A DNA stretch of 45,287 nt from Modestobacter caceresii. GTDB lineage: Bacteria; Actinomycetota; Actinomycetes; Mycobacteriales; Geodermatophilaceae. Made by a program: the position numbers and the translations under genes. The notes under the pieces are model-generated. The model did no database searches, was not told the DNA's origin, and was given only the letters and a program-made list of their open reading frames with translations. Location of the stretch: contig NZ_JPMX01000139.1 in assembly GCF_000761485.1 (NCBI RefSeq), positions 28,498 through 73,784 of the forward strand, in the 5' to 3' direction. Shown here in pieces: positions 31,264-39,339 of this stretch; the first letter of the stretch is position 1; each line of letters starts with the position of its first letter.

Positions 31264-32196
31264 TCAGCGCGCCAGCAGCGTCTCGAAGGTCCGTCCGCCG
31301 TCCGATGACTCCAGCACGGCGGCGGTGGTGACCACGACGACGCGCACCTCCTCGCCGTCCGACGTCGCCGTCACGGCCTCGGGCGCCGAACCCAGCTCCG
31401 CCACCTCGTCCCAGGTCAGGCCCCGGTCAGCGGTGACCCAGACGACGCCGTCCGGTGTGGCGCCGACGGCCTGGCGCTCGTCGGCCCAGGTGGCCACCTG
31501 CAGCAGGGGCGCCCCCTCGACGAACGACCAGGAGGACGCCGCGTCGGTGGAGCGGAGCAGGCCCTGCTCCGTGGTCGCCAGCACCTGGGTCCCGTCCGGG
31601 GACGCCGCGAGCGTGTGCGGCTCCGCGGGGATGGGAAGCGGCTCCCAGGCGCGGCCGTCCTCGCTGAACAGCAACGAGCCGTCGAAGCCGAGGACCCCGG
31701 CGTCGCTGACCGTCAGGCCGTGGAAGTCGGACTCCTCCTGCCGGGACAGCGGCGACCAGGTACGGCCGGCGTCGGTGGTCTCGATCAGACCGACCGGGTT
31801 CGGCAGTTCGGAGTGCAGGCCCGGATGACCGGAGGCCAGGTAGTGGTCCGGGCCGACGACGGTGAAGCCCATCAGGTCGATCGTCGGCCCGACCGGGGTC
31901 ACGGCCCCGTCGGCGACCTCGACCAGGCCCTCGTGGGTCGCCACCAGCACCGAGCCGCTGCCCGGGTCGATGCCGACGCCGTGCACGTGGCTGGTCGGCA
32001 GCTGCCCGGTCGCGGTGGCGACCGCGGCGTCCGCTGCTCGGTCGGAACCGGACGACGAACACCCGGTCAGGACGGCGACGAGGAGCACCGGAACGGAGGC
32101 GGCGGGCGACCACCACTGGGCAGGGCGGCGGCGGGCAGGGCAGGGCGGCGGCGGGCAGGGCAGGGCGGAACGGACATCAGGTCTCCTGGGGATCAC
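31264..32196 (-). CDS. BNR-repeat / F510_1955-type lipoprotein, start region disturbed by a repeat
   Basis: 310 residues when read from GTG 32196. After a hydrophobic stretch a lipobox VLTGCSS indicates a lipoprotein; the mature chain is a beta-propeller with BNR-type blades (TTDAGRTWSPL; TADRGLTWDEV; SSDGGRTFETLL), typical of F510_1955-type proteins in metal-related clusters. No Shine-Dalgarno precedes this GTG, whereas a well-spaced AGGAG stands before an ATG at 32177 that is out of frame. A 20-bp tandem repeat (32121-32168) lies between: with one copy removed, that ATG would enter the lipoprotein frame. The gene may be phase-variable or recently damaged. Neighbour DUF305 gene is 69 bases upstream. 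Confidence 0.75.
   Translation of the reverse strand: MIPRRPDVRSALPCPPPPCPARRRPAQWWSPAASVPVLLVAVLTGCSSSGSDRAADAAVATATGQLPTSHVHGVGIDPGSGSVLVATHEGLVEVADGAVTPVGPTIDLMGFTVVGPDHYLASGHPGLHSELPNPVGLIETTDAGRTWSPLSRQEESDFHGLTVSDAGVLGFDGSLLFSEDGRAWEPLPIPAEPHTLAASPDGTQVLATTEQGLLRSTDAASSWSFVEGAPLLQVATWADERQAVGATPDGVVWVTADRGLTWDEVAELGSAPEAVTATSDGEEVRVVVVTTAAVLESSDGGRTFETLLAR
32121..32168. repeat. 20-bp tandem repeat, 2.4 copies, in the lipoprotein signal region
   Basis: The 20-base unit starting cagggcggcg occurs perfectly at 32121-32140 and 32141-32160, with an 8-base partial third copy to 32168. Twenty is not a multiple of three, so gain or loss of a unit shifts the reading frame of the BNR lipoprotein. 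Confidence 0.95.
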
Positions 32197-32265
32197 GGGA
32201 ACAGCGGGCCGGGCGCGGACGAAGGGCGGGGACGGCGGACCCAGCCGCCGCCCCCGCCCCGGCGC

Positions 32266-32862
32266 TCAGCCGCCGAGCTCGTCGAGCAGGCGCTGCATCT
32301 CGTCGATCTCCTGGGTCTGGGTCTCGGCGATCGACCGGGCCAGGTCGACCGCCTCGTCGTCCTGCCCCTCGTCGATCTCCGTCCCGGCCATGACGACGGC
32401 ACCGTCGTGGTGCTCGATCATCGACTGCAGCCACATCCGGTCGAAGTCGGCGCCGGCCGGGGGCATGTCCGCCATGTCCATGCCGTCCATCTCCATGTCC
32501 ATGCCGCCGTGGTCCATGCCGTCCATGGAGTCCGGCTCGACCGGCTGGCCCCACTCCTCCAGCCACCCGGTCATGAGGTCGATCTCCGGTTCCTGCCCGG
32601 CTTCGACGCGCTCGGCCAGGTCGCGGACGCGCGGGTCCTCGGCACGCTCGACGGCCATCTCGGCCATCGTGAGCGCGCCCTCGTGGTGCGGGATCATGCC
32701 CTGCGCGAACGCGATGTCCGCGTCGTTGAACTCTTCGGCCTGGGCAGTGGCGCTGCCTGCGTCGGCGGCGGAGCCGTCCTCGCCGGCGCAGCCGGTGAGG
32801 ACGACGGCGCCGGCGATGAGCCCACCGGTCAGGCGGGCGAGTCGTGCGGTGGTGCGGGTCAT
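32266..32862 (-). CDS. DUF305 lipoprotein (copper-associated)
   Basis: 198 residues from ATG 32862. Signal with lipobox GAVVLTGCAG, then two ferritin-like DUF305 segments: FAQGMIPHHEGALTMAEMAV (about 52-71) and MWLQSMIEHHDGAVVMAG (about 143-160), each with the HH motif. The linker is extraordinarily rich in Met and His/Asp (DSMDGMDHGGMDMEMDGMDM), a likely copper- or silver-binding stretch. It probably binds metal at the outer face of the membrane. It sits in one group with the BNR lipoprotein, the small membrane protein and the CopZ-like gene. Confidence 0.9.
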   Translation of the reverse strand: MTRTTARLARLTGGLIAGAVVLTGCAGEDGSAADAGSATAQAEEFNDADIAFAQGMIPHHEGALTMAEMAVERAEDPRVRDLAERVEAGQEPEIDLMTGWLEEWGQPVEPDSMDGMDHGGMDMEMDGMDMADMPPAGADFDRMWLQSMIEHHDGAVVMAGTEIDEGQDDEAVDLARSIAETQTQEIDEMQRLLDELGG

Positions 32863-32948
32863 CGAGAGATCTCCTGTCTACCTGCGGATGAGGGCATGCC
32901 GGTGCTCCCCGTGCCAGCAGAGGTGCTGACGGGGTGGGGGCACTCGGC

Positions 32949-33365
32949 CTAGATCCGCAGGAGGCAGAGCAACGCGAGATCCGGCGCGGGGGCGGGCCGG
33001 TGGAGGTGCCGGAGCACGCGCAGCGACGGCGGCGGGCCTCGCAGCTGGAGGGTGAGCCGCCCGCGCCGGAGCGCCGCGACGCCCACGCAGGTCAGTACTG
33101 CGAACAGCACCGCCAGGCAGAGCGTCCAGATGTCCGCCCCATGAGCCGGCATGCCATCGGGGGCCGGGTCGAGGGGCATGGCTGCGGGCGCGGCAACGGG
33201 GTGCATCCCGTCGGCCGACCCCACGACGGCGCCATGGTGGGAGTCGAGCGAGGCTGACGCGGCCAGCGGGGTGTGGGGCGAGTCGACCCCGCCCATGCAC
33301 TGCACGCCGTGCATGGCCAGGACGGCGGCCACTGCGAACAGCGCCCAGATCAGCCGCCCTCGCAT
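32949..33365 (-). CDS. Small membrane protein, DUF6153-like
   Basis: 138 residues from ATG 33365. An N-terminal hydrophobic segment (RLIWALFAVAAVLAMHGV) and a second near residues 78-98 flank an extracytoplasmic stretch rich in His, Met and Pro (SHHGAVVGSADGMHPVAAP). This resembles DUF6153, an actinobacterial family found with DUF305 and copper genes, though the family match is from memory. A role in metal binding is suggested by the His/Met content and neighbours. The first TM could instead be a cleaved signal. Confidence 0.65.
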   Translation of the reverse strand: MRGRLIWALFAVAAVLAMHGVQCMGGVDSPHTPLAASASLDSHHGAVVGSADGMHPVAAPAAMPLDPAPDGMPAHGADIWTLCLAVLFAVLTCVGVAALRRGRLTLQLRGPPPSLRVLRHLHRPAPAPDLALLCLLRI

Positions 33366-33479
33366 GACACCCCCCGATCGTCCCCGCCTGCGTGGACCTG
33401 CCCAACGGTCCGCCGACTCCTCGACGCTACCTGCGTGGAACCGAGATGGTCCGCACAACCGTTGAGGCCGTCTGGCAGA

Positions 33480-33498
33480 TACCCCCCAGGGGTACTAT
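33480..33498 (+). promoter_or_regulatory. CsoR-like operator overlapping a -10 box
   Basis: TACCCC-CCA-GGGGTA (33480-33494) is a perfect inverted repeat of the type bound by copper-sensing CsoR repressors, and its right end runs into TACTAT (33493-33498), a good -10 element. Repressor binding here would block the promoter of the CopZ-like gene. Operator identity is inferred from pattern and the gene behind it. Confidence 0.65.
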
Positions 33499-33558
33499 CG
33501 TCGGGGCGTGGGCACGAGCTCGACAGGAGCAGTGACACTCAGCAGAGAGGGCCCGGAA

Positions 33559-33888
33559 GTGGCTGTTGAGAGCATCGAGATCACGCGTCGCGGAACGCCT
33601 CCCGTGACATCGGGCGGCTGTGGCTGCTGCAGCCCGGCTGCTCCGCAGCAGGCGACCACGCCCCCGGCCGGGATGCAGGCGACAGCGGCGTACGGGGTGG
33701 ATGGCATGACCTGCGGACACTGCGCCGGCGTCGTGACCTCCGCGCTCCAGGGGCTCCCCGGCGTCACCGACGTCCTGGTGGACCTGACCCCGGGCGGCGT
33801 GTCCACCGTGACCGTCACCTCGACCGCACCCGTGTCCGCCGAGGACGTCGACGCCGCTGTGCGCCAGGCCGGCTACCGCCTGGCCTGA
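33559..33888 (+). CDS. CopZ-like heavy-metal-associated (HMA) protein
   Basis: 109 residues from GTG 33559 with GAGAGGG about eight bases upstream; an earlier in-frame GTG at 33508, close to the probable transcription start, is an alternative. An N-terminal extension with a GGCGCCS cluster (Cys at about 21, 23 and 24) precedes one HMA ferredoxin-like domain with the metal site MTCGHC (50-55) and VTSALQGLPGVTDVLVDL. HMA domains carry Cu(I) and related soft metals to exporters or bind them directly. The additional Cys cluster could be a second metal site. Preceded by a CsoR-like operator. No copper P-type ATPase is seen in the window. Confidence 0.85.
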   Translation: MAVESIEITRRGTPPVTSGGCGCCSPAAPQQATTPPAGMQATAAYGVDGMTCGHCAGVVTSALQGLPGVTDVLVDLTPGGVSTVTVTSTAPVSAEDVDAAVRQAGYRLA

Positions 33889-34024
33889 GCAACGCCGTCA
33901 TCGGGCACCCACCCCGACGGGCAGGTACCCGACCGCCGTCGGAGCCGCTGTTCCGGAGCCGTCCGGACGACCGCGGGGACCCTGGCCACCGTGCTGGCCG
34001 ACGGCCCAGGCGACTGGCTCGTCC

Positions 34025-34059
34025 GAGCCTGCGGTGCGGCCGAGCCGCACCGCAGGCTC
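34025..34059. terminator. Strong inverted repeat (bidirectional terminator)
   Basis: A 16-base perfect stem (34025-34040 with 34044-34059) and a three-base loop lie between the rightward CopZ-like gene and the leftward hydroxylase gene. It probably ends both transcripts, although no U-run is present, as is usual in actinobacteria. Confidence 0.75.
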
Positions 34060-34065
34060 CTGCTC

Positions 34066-35868
34066 CTAGACCTGACTGAGATCGCGCCCGAGGACGGCGC
34101 CGAGCGCCGCGGCGAGCCAGTCGGCGGCCTGCTGCTCCGACGGCGGTGCGGACGGGTACCGGGCGGCGACGTACCCGTCCGGCCGGACGAGCAGGACGCC
34201 GCCGTCCTCGATCTCCCGCAGGTCGGCCCAGGTGCCGTACGGGTCCTCGACGGGCTGGCCCGGCCCGATCGAGACGGTGGTGATCGACAGCCCGGCCTGC
34301 TCGCCGAGGGTGCGGGAGGCTGCGAGCCACGCCTCCCCGCCGATGCCGGTCAGCACGCTGAACCGGCCACGGCCGACCAGGTCGAGGGTGGAGGTCTGTA
34401 CCCCGCCCCGGGTGACCCAGGTGTGCGGCAGCTTGGCGCCGGGCCAGGTGGTGGGCTGGGCGTACAGCTCGGGGTCCCGCCGGTACTCCGGCATCGGCGT
34501 CCCGTCGGGGACCACCGCGGAGCTGGCGTACCGCTGGTTGTGCTCGACGCCGTGGGCGTCGAACTCGTAGGCCTTGTAGGCGATGGCCTCCCGGACGGCG
34601 GCCCGGATCTTCTCCCCCTCCGCGCCCGGCGCCTTCCACAGCGCGAGCTGGCGTTCGAGCGCGTCGGCCTCGGTGTGCTCGAGGTCGAGGGCGCTGAGGA
34701 TCTTCCCGGTGTCGGCGATGCTCTGGTTGGCCCGCTCGACGACCTGCCGGGCGATCGGTGCGCGCTCGGCGTCGTAGGAGTCCAGCAGCGACGGGTCCGC
34801 CGTCCCGGCCACCACGTGCGCGAGCTTCCAGGCCAGGTTGTAGGAGTCCTGGATCGAGGTGTTGGAGCCCAGCCCGTTGGTCGGGGGGTGCCGGTGGATG
34901 GCGTCGCCGGCGCAGAAGACCCGCCCCCGGGCGATCGTGGTGGCGAAGTGGTGGTTCACCGTCCACGGGGAACGGGACTTCACCCGCATCTCGAAGTCGT
35001 CACTGCCGACGAGTGCGACCGCGAGCTCCCGGACCACCTCGTCGCTGAGGTCCGGCGGGCCGCCGGCCACCTCGTAGCCCCACATGAGCATCCACTCGGT
35101 CCACGGCTTGATCATCCGGAGCACGCCGAGGCCGACACCCTCCTTCTCCGCGCCGGGCTGCAGCATCCAGTAGAGGACCGACGGGCGGTGCGCGACGAAG
35201 CGCGAGAGGTCGGCCTCGAAGACGATGCTCAGCGCACCACCGACTGCGCCGGGGCCCTCGTAGGGCAGGTCGAGGTCGGCGGCCACCTGGCTGCGTGCGC
35301 CGTCGGCCCCGATCAGGTACTTGGAGCGGACGGTGTACGTCGTGCCGGTCAGCCGGTCCTGCAGCGTGGTGGTGACGCCGTCGTCGTCCTGGACGTGGGA
35401 GACGTAGCTGGTGTCGAACCGGACCCGCGCCCCGCGATCCTGCGCGGCCTGCACCATGATCGGCTCGGTGATGGTCTGGGGCGCGTCGAGCATCGCGCAC
35501 GGGCTCTGCAGCTCGTAGTCGGCGTGCCGCACCGTGTCGGTGCCCCAGGACGGGACCCGGCCGAGCTCCTCGCCGGCGAGGCTGGTACAGAAGGTCGTGT
35601 TGCCCATGAACTCCCAGGGCGTCGCCTCCCGCATGAGCCGCTCCTCCAGACCCACGTCGCGCAGCACCTCCATCGTGCGCTGGTTCGTGATGTGCGCACG
35701 CGGGGTGTCGGACAGCCGGCCGTACTTGGTGACCAGCAGCGTCGAGGTCCCGTAGCTGGCGAGGAGCAGGGCTGCCGACGCCCCGGCCGGGCCGGAGCCC
35801 ACCACCAGGACGTCGGTGGTCACGGCGGACTGAGCGGGGATCGAACCATCCGGCGTGGACTGGGTCAT
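34066..35868 (-). CDS. FAD-dependent aromatic hydroxylase (PheA/TfdB type)
   Basis: 600 residues from ATG 35868. FAD/NAD(P)H class A monooxygenase: dinucleotide fold VVGSGPAGASAALLLA (about 22-37), RAHITNQRTMEVLRDVGLEE, FAD motif 'GRVFCAGDAIHRHPPTNGLG' (about 307-326) and a C-terminal thioredoxin-like third. The length (about 600) and layout fit phenol or 2,4-dichlorophenol 6-monooxygenases. It would hydroxylate an aromatic ring with NAD(P)H and O2. It is the terminal gene of the minus-strand cluster, after RibBA and a flavin reductase. Substrate is unknown, and other aromatics or polyketide-type rings are possible. Confidence 0.88.
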   Translation of the reverse strand: MTQSTPDGSIPAQSAVTTDVLVVGSGPAGASAALLLASYGTSTLLVTKYGRLSDTPRAHITNQRTMEVLRDVGLEERLMREATPWEFMGNTTFCTSLAGEELGRVPSWGTDTVRHADYELQSPCAMLDAPQTITEPIMVQAAQDRGARVRFDTSYVSHVQDDDGVTTTLQDRLTGTTYTVRSKYLIGADGARSQVAADLDLPYEGPGAVGGALSIVFEADLSRFVAHRPSVLYWMLQPGAEKEGVGLGVLRMIKPWTEWMLMWGYEVAGGPPDLSDEVVRELAVALVGSDDFEMRVKSRSPWTVNHHFATTIARGRVFCAGDAIHRHPPTNGLGSNTSIQDSYNLAWKLAHVVAGTADPSLLDSYDAERAPIARQVVERANQSIADTGKILSALDLEHTEADALERQLALWKAPGAEGEKIRAAVREAIAYKAYEFDAHGVEHNQRYASSAVVPDGTPMPEYRRDPELYAQPTTWPGAKLPHTWVTRGGVQTSTLDLVGRGRFSVLTGIGGEAWLAASRTLGEQAGLSITTVSIGPGQPVEDPYGTWADLREIEDGGVLLVRPDGYVAARYPSAPPSEQQAADWLAAALGAVLGRDLSQV

Positions 35869-35955
35869 CGAGTACCTCTCTCGGATGCGAGCGGACGACG
35901 GTCCGCACGTGGTCGGGTCATCTCAGGGTCCAACGGTGCGCCGACCGGCCAGCTG

Positions 35956-37194
35956 TCAGCCCTCGACGGCCGGCGGGGCCAGGTGGCCCATCCGGTCACG
36001 CTTGGTCCGTAGGTACCGGACGTTGTGCGGGGTCACCACCGCAGGGAGCGCCACCCGCCCCACGATCGTCAGACCGTAACCGTCGAGGCCCCCGTACTTG
36101 GCCGGGTTGTTCGTGATCAACCTCAGCCGGCTGACCCCGAGATCACCCAGGATCTGCGCACCGACGCCGTAGCTTCGGGCGTCTGCGGGGAGGCCCTGGG
36201 CGGTGTTGGCGTCCACCGTGTCCAGCCCCTCCTCCTGGAGGGCGTAGGCACGGATCTTGTGGCCCAGGCCGATCCCCCGCCCTTCGTGACCGCGCAGGTA
36301 GACCACGGCTCCGACGCCCTCCTCTGCGACCGCGCGCAGCGCCTGCTCCAGCTGCCCTCCGCAGTCGCAGCGCAGCGAACCGAGGATGTCGCCGGTCAGG
36401 CACTCCGAGTGCACCCGGACGAGTGCGCCGGCCTCCGCGGCCCCGGCGGCGGCCACGTCGCCCATCACCAGGGCCAGGTGCTCGGTGCCGTCGACCGTGC
36501 TGCGGTAGGCCATCGCCCGGAAGTCGCCGAACTCGGTCGGCATCGTGGAGCTGGCGACCAGTTCGACGAGCTGCTCGGTGGCCCGCCGGTACCGGACGAG
36601 GTCGGCGATGGCCAGGACGGGCAGCCCGTGCTCTGCCGCGAACCGGGTCAGCGACTCGCCCCGGCGCATCGAGCCGTCGTCGTCGACGATCTCCCCGATC
36701 ACCCCGACCCCGGACAACCCGGACATCGTGGTGAGGTCCACGGCCGCCTCGGTGTGCCCGGCGCGCACCAGGACGCCCCCAGCGCGTGCGCGCAGCGGGA
36801 AGACGTGCCCGGGCCGCCGGAGCTCTGCCGGCCCGGTGGCCCCGTCGGCGAGGGCTCGGACGGTGCGGGCGCGATCGGCGGCCGACACCCCCGTCCCGGT
36901 GCTGACGTGGTCGACGCTCACCGTGAAGGCCGTCCCGTGGGAGTCGCCGTTCTCGGCCACCATCTGCGGCAGCCGCAGCTCCTCCGTGCGGGCGGCCGGC
37001 ATCGGGGCGCAGATGATCCCGGTCGTGTGCCGCACCAGGAAGGCCATCTGCTCCTCGGTGACGAGCTCGGCGGCGGCGACGAGGTCGCCTTCGTCCTCCC
37101 GGTCCTCGTCGTCCACGACGACGACCAGCTGGCCCGCGGCGAGGGCGGCCAGCGCCCGCTGGACCGACTCCGCGGGCGTGCGGCGGGGACTCAC
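35956..37194 (-). CDS. ribBA: RibBA: DHBP synthase / GTP cyclohydrolase II fusion
   Basis: 412 residues from GTG 37194 overlapping the reductase stop. The RibB half shows DDEDREDEGD and RAGHTEAAVDL, the RibA half VHSECLTGDILGSLRCDCGG (three zinc Cys), GHEGRGIGLGHKI and LRLITNNPAKYGGLDGYGL, all active-site signatures intact. It makes the two precursors of riboflavin, the start of FMN/FAD synthesis. It is placed inside a catabolic operon next to a flavin reductase and a flavin hydroxylase, away from any ribDEH genes in this window. It probably boosts flavin supply for the pathway or is an auxiliary copy. Confidence 0.95.
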   Translation of the reverse strand: MSPRRTPAESVQRALAALAAGQLVVVVDDEDREDEGDLVAAAELVTEEQMAFLVRHTTGIICAPMPAARTEELRLPQMVAENGDSHGTAFTVSVDHVSTGTGVSAADRARTVRALADGATGPAELRRPGHVFPLRARAGGVLVRAGHTEAAVDLTTMSGLSGVGVIGEIVDDDGSMRRGESLTRFAAEHGLPVLAIADLVRYRRATEQLVELVASSTMPTEFGDFRAMAYRSTVDGTEHLALVMGDVAAAGAAEAGALVRVHSECLTGDILGSLRCDCGGQLEQALRAVAEEGVGAVVYLRGHEGRGIGLGHKIRAYALQEEGLDTVDANTAQGLPADARSYGVGAQILGDLGVSRLRLITNNPAKYGGLDGYGLTIVGRVALPAVVTPHNVRYLRTKRDRMGHLAPPAVEG

Positions 37195-37691
37195 TCGGTC
37201 TCCAGCGCGGCGTGGGTCCCGAAGACGCGGCCGTGGTAGGTCAACGGCCGCCCCTCGGTCGTGTCGGCCGCGGTCACCAGGCCCAGGGCGACGACGTGGT
37301 CCCCGCCGTCGACCAGCGCCTCGACCTCGCACGCCAGCCAGCCGGGAGCCCCCGGGAGCCGCGGCAGGTCGTTGTCGACCTCCCAGCGGACCCCGTTGAA
37401 CTTCCCGGTGCCGCCCTTGCGCGCGAAGGCCAGGGCCGTTGCGGCCTGGTGGGAGCCGAGCACGTTGACGCCGAAGCGCCGGGTCTCGCGCACCATGACC
37501 AGCAGGTCCGAGCCGCGGTCGAGGGAGACCAGCACCATCGGCGGGGTCATCGACAGGGAGGCGAAGGCGCTCACGGTCGTGCCGTGCGGCAGCCCGTCGC
37601 CCAGGCAGGTGATCACCGAGACCGGCGTGGGCACGCCTGCCATCACCTCGCGGAACCGGGTCTGCAGGTTAGGGTCGACGGAAGCGGTCAT
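37191..37691 (-). CDS. Flavin reductase family protein
   Basis: 166 residues from ATG 37691. Split-barrel flavin reductase (HpaC/ActVB type): MAGVPTPVSVITCLGDG early, TTVSAFASLSMTPPMVLVSL, then GVNVLGSHQAATALAFARKG and YHGRVFGTHAAL. It uses NAD(P)H to make free reduced flavin for a two-component monooxygenase. The hydroxylase in this operon appears single-component, so the partner oxygenase may be elsewhere. Coupled by four-base overlaps to VOC protein (upstream) and RibBA (downstream). Confidence 0.88.
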   Translation of the reverse strand: MTASVDPNLQTRFREVMAGVPTPVSVITCLGDGLPHGTTVSAFASLSMTPPMVLVSLDRGSDLLVMVRETRRFGVNVLGSHQAATALAFARKGGTGKFNGVRWEVDNDLPRLPGAPGWLACEVEALVDGGDHVVALGLVTAADTTEGRPLTYHGRVFGTHAALETE

Positions 37692-38290
37692 CGGGGTGTC
37701 TCCTCCTGGAGGGCCGGCCCGGAGCCGGGGACGCTGGTGGGTGGAAGTGGAGCCGCGAACGGCCGGATCGGGTCGGCGCCGTCCCAGTCGAGGGAGGCGC
37801 GCCAGAAGGCGGTGAACGCGGCGTCCATGCCCGGCCCGTACTCGATCAGCTCGACCATGCCGGGGCGGGCGTGACCACCGTCCAGGTAGGCGACCTCGCC
37901 GCCCGTGGGCACACCGGCCCGGTACGCGAGCACGTGTCCACGGGCCTCGAGTTCGGCGATCCCGGCGGCGATGTCGTCGGTGACGACGCCGAAGTGGTGG
38001 AAGCCGTGGCCCCGCTGCTCGATCACCTCGCGGTAGACCGACGGGTGCTCGTCCTTCGGCTGGATGAGCTCGATCTGCATGTGCCCGGCGAAGGCCATGG
38101 CGATCGCGACGTCGGCGCGGCTGGGCTGCCCCCGGTAGACCGGGTCGACCCCGGTGAAGGAGTCCAGCAGGAACCACGGGCCGACCCGGAGCTCGCTGGT
38201 CCACTGCTCGATGGCCGCCTGGACGTCCGCCACGACGTAGGCCATCTGGATGATGCCGTCACGCGGCTGGCCGAAGCCGAGCTCTCTCAC
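37688..38290 (-). CDS. VOC superfamily protein (Glyoxalase_4-like)
   Basis: 200 residues from GTG 38290 with AAGGAGAG about six bases upstream. Two betaalphabetabetabeta modules are evident: 'IIQMAYVVADVQAAIEQW' with GPWFLLDSF, and HGFHHFGVVTDDIAAGIAEL followed by 'GMVELIEYGP'. Candidate metal ligands: His in GFHHFG and Glu in VELIEY, as in lactoylglutathione-lyase and epimerase relatives. It may be an isomerase, lyase or dioxygenase of the aromatic pathway. It is the first gene after the ABC importer, 41 bases downstream of its permease. Confidence 0.82.
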   Translation of the reverse strand: MRELGFGQPRDGIIQMAYVVADVQAAIEQWTSELRVGPWFLLDSFTGVDPVYRGQPSRADVAIAMAFAGHMQIELIQPKDEHPSVYREVIEQRGHGFHHFGVVTDDIAAGIAELEARGHVLAYRAGVPTGGEVAYLDGGHARPGMVELIEYGPGMDAAFTAFWRASLDWDGADPIRPFAAPLPPTSVPGSGPALQEETPR

Positions 38291-38331
38291 GTTCTCTCCT
38301 TCCACAGCACGGGGAGCGGTGGCACCCGCGG

Positions 38332-39339
38332 TCAGTTCCGCCGCAGGTAGCGGGAGATGGCGACGGCCAGGACGAGCGCCCCGCCGTAGAAGAGCTGCTG
38401 GGCGTAGTCCTGTGCGCCGAGCAGCTGCAGCCCGGCGGTGCCGGTGGCCAGGAACAGCACGGCCACCCCGGTGCCCAGGGCGTTGAACCGGCCGGGCTGG
38501 ATCGTCGTGGCGCCGAGGAAGACGGCCGCGTAGGCCGGGAGCAGGAAGGTCTCCACCGAGGTGGGGCCGGCCGAGCCCGTGGTGCCGACGTAGAGGACGC
38601 CGGCCAGCGCGGCGATGACCCCGGCGAGCGTGAAGGCGCCGAAGCGGATCCGGTCTGCGTTGATGCCGCTGAGCACGGCCACCTCGCGCGACTGCCCGAC
38701 GAAGAGGTTCCGCACACCGAGAGGCGTGTGGTTCATGACGTACCAGATCACGAGCATGACCAGCAGGCAGTAGAAGAACTGCACCGGCACGCCGCCGATC
38801 TGGCGCAGGTAGGTCCACATCGACAGGCTGCGATCGACCCCCACGATGGTGGTGGAGTTGGCGATCCAGAAGACCAGACCACCGAACAGCGTGCCCGTCC
38901 CCAGGGTCATGATGAAGGGCTCGGTCTTGAACTTGACGACGAACAGCCCGTTGAAGGCACCGCAGAGCCCGCCGACGCCGACGGCGACCAGGCAGGCCAC
39001 CGGGACGGACACCCCGTGGTTGACGTTGAGGACCGCGACGATGATCGCCGACAGGCCCCCGATGCTGCCCAGCGACAGGTCCAGGTCCCCCGAGCGCGTC
39101 GGCAGCAGCGCAGCCAGCGCGAGCATGAACAGGATCGACTGGGACCCGAGGATGTTGGACAGGTTCCCCATGGAGAGGAACGTCTCCGGTGCCAGGGCGG
39201 CGAAGACGATGAACAGCACCAGCCAGGCGACCGGGAGGGCTGCCTTCTCCCCCCACCGGCCGCGGACCGATCCGCTCCCCTGGGCCACGCTCGGGGCGGG
39301 CTGCGGGTCCGTGGTCTCGACGGTCTCCGTCGCGCTCAT
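38332..39339 (-). CDS. Sugar-type ABC permease (RbsC-like)
   Basis: 335 residues from ATG 39339, overlapping the ATPase stop (ATGA). About nine membrane segments and the CUT2 fingerprint 'GDLDLSLGSIGGLSAIIVA' then GLCGAFNGLFVVKFKTEPFI. It forms the membrane channel with the twin ATPase and binding lipoprotein. In this context the cargo is probably a sugar-linked or aromatic compound rather than plain ribose. The short VOC gene follows 41 bases later. Confidence 0.92.
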   Translation of the reverse strand: MSATETVETTDPQPAPSVAQGSGSVRGRWGEKAALPVAWLVLFIVFAALAPETFLSMGNLSNILGSQSILFMLALAALLPTRSGDLDLSLGSIGGLSAIIVAVLNVNHGVSVPVACLVAVGVGGLCGAFNGLFVVKFKTEPFIMTLGTGTLFGGLVFWIANSTTIVGVDRSLSMWTYLRQIGGVPVQFFYCLLVMLVIWYVMNHTPLGVRNLFVGQSREVAVLSGINADRIRFGAFTLAGVIAALAGVLYVGTTGSAGPTSVETFLLPAYAAVFLGATTIQPGRFNALGTGVAVLFLATGTAGLQLLGAQDYAQQLFYGGALVLAVAISRYLRRN

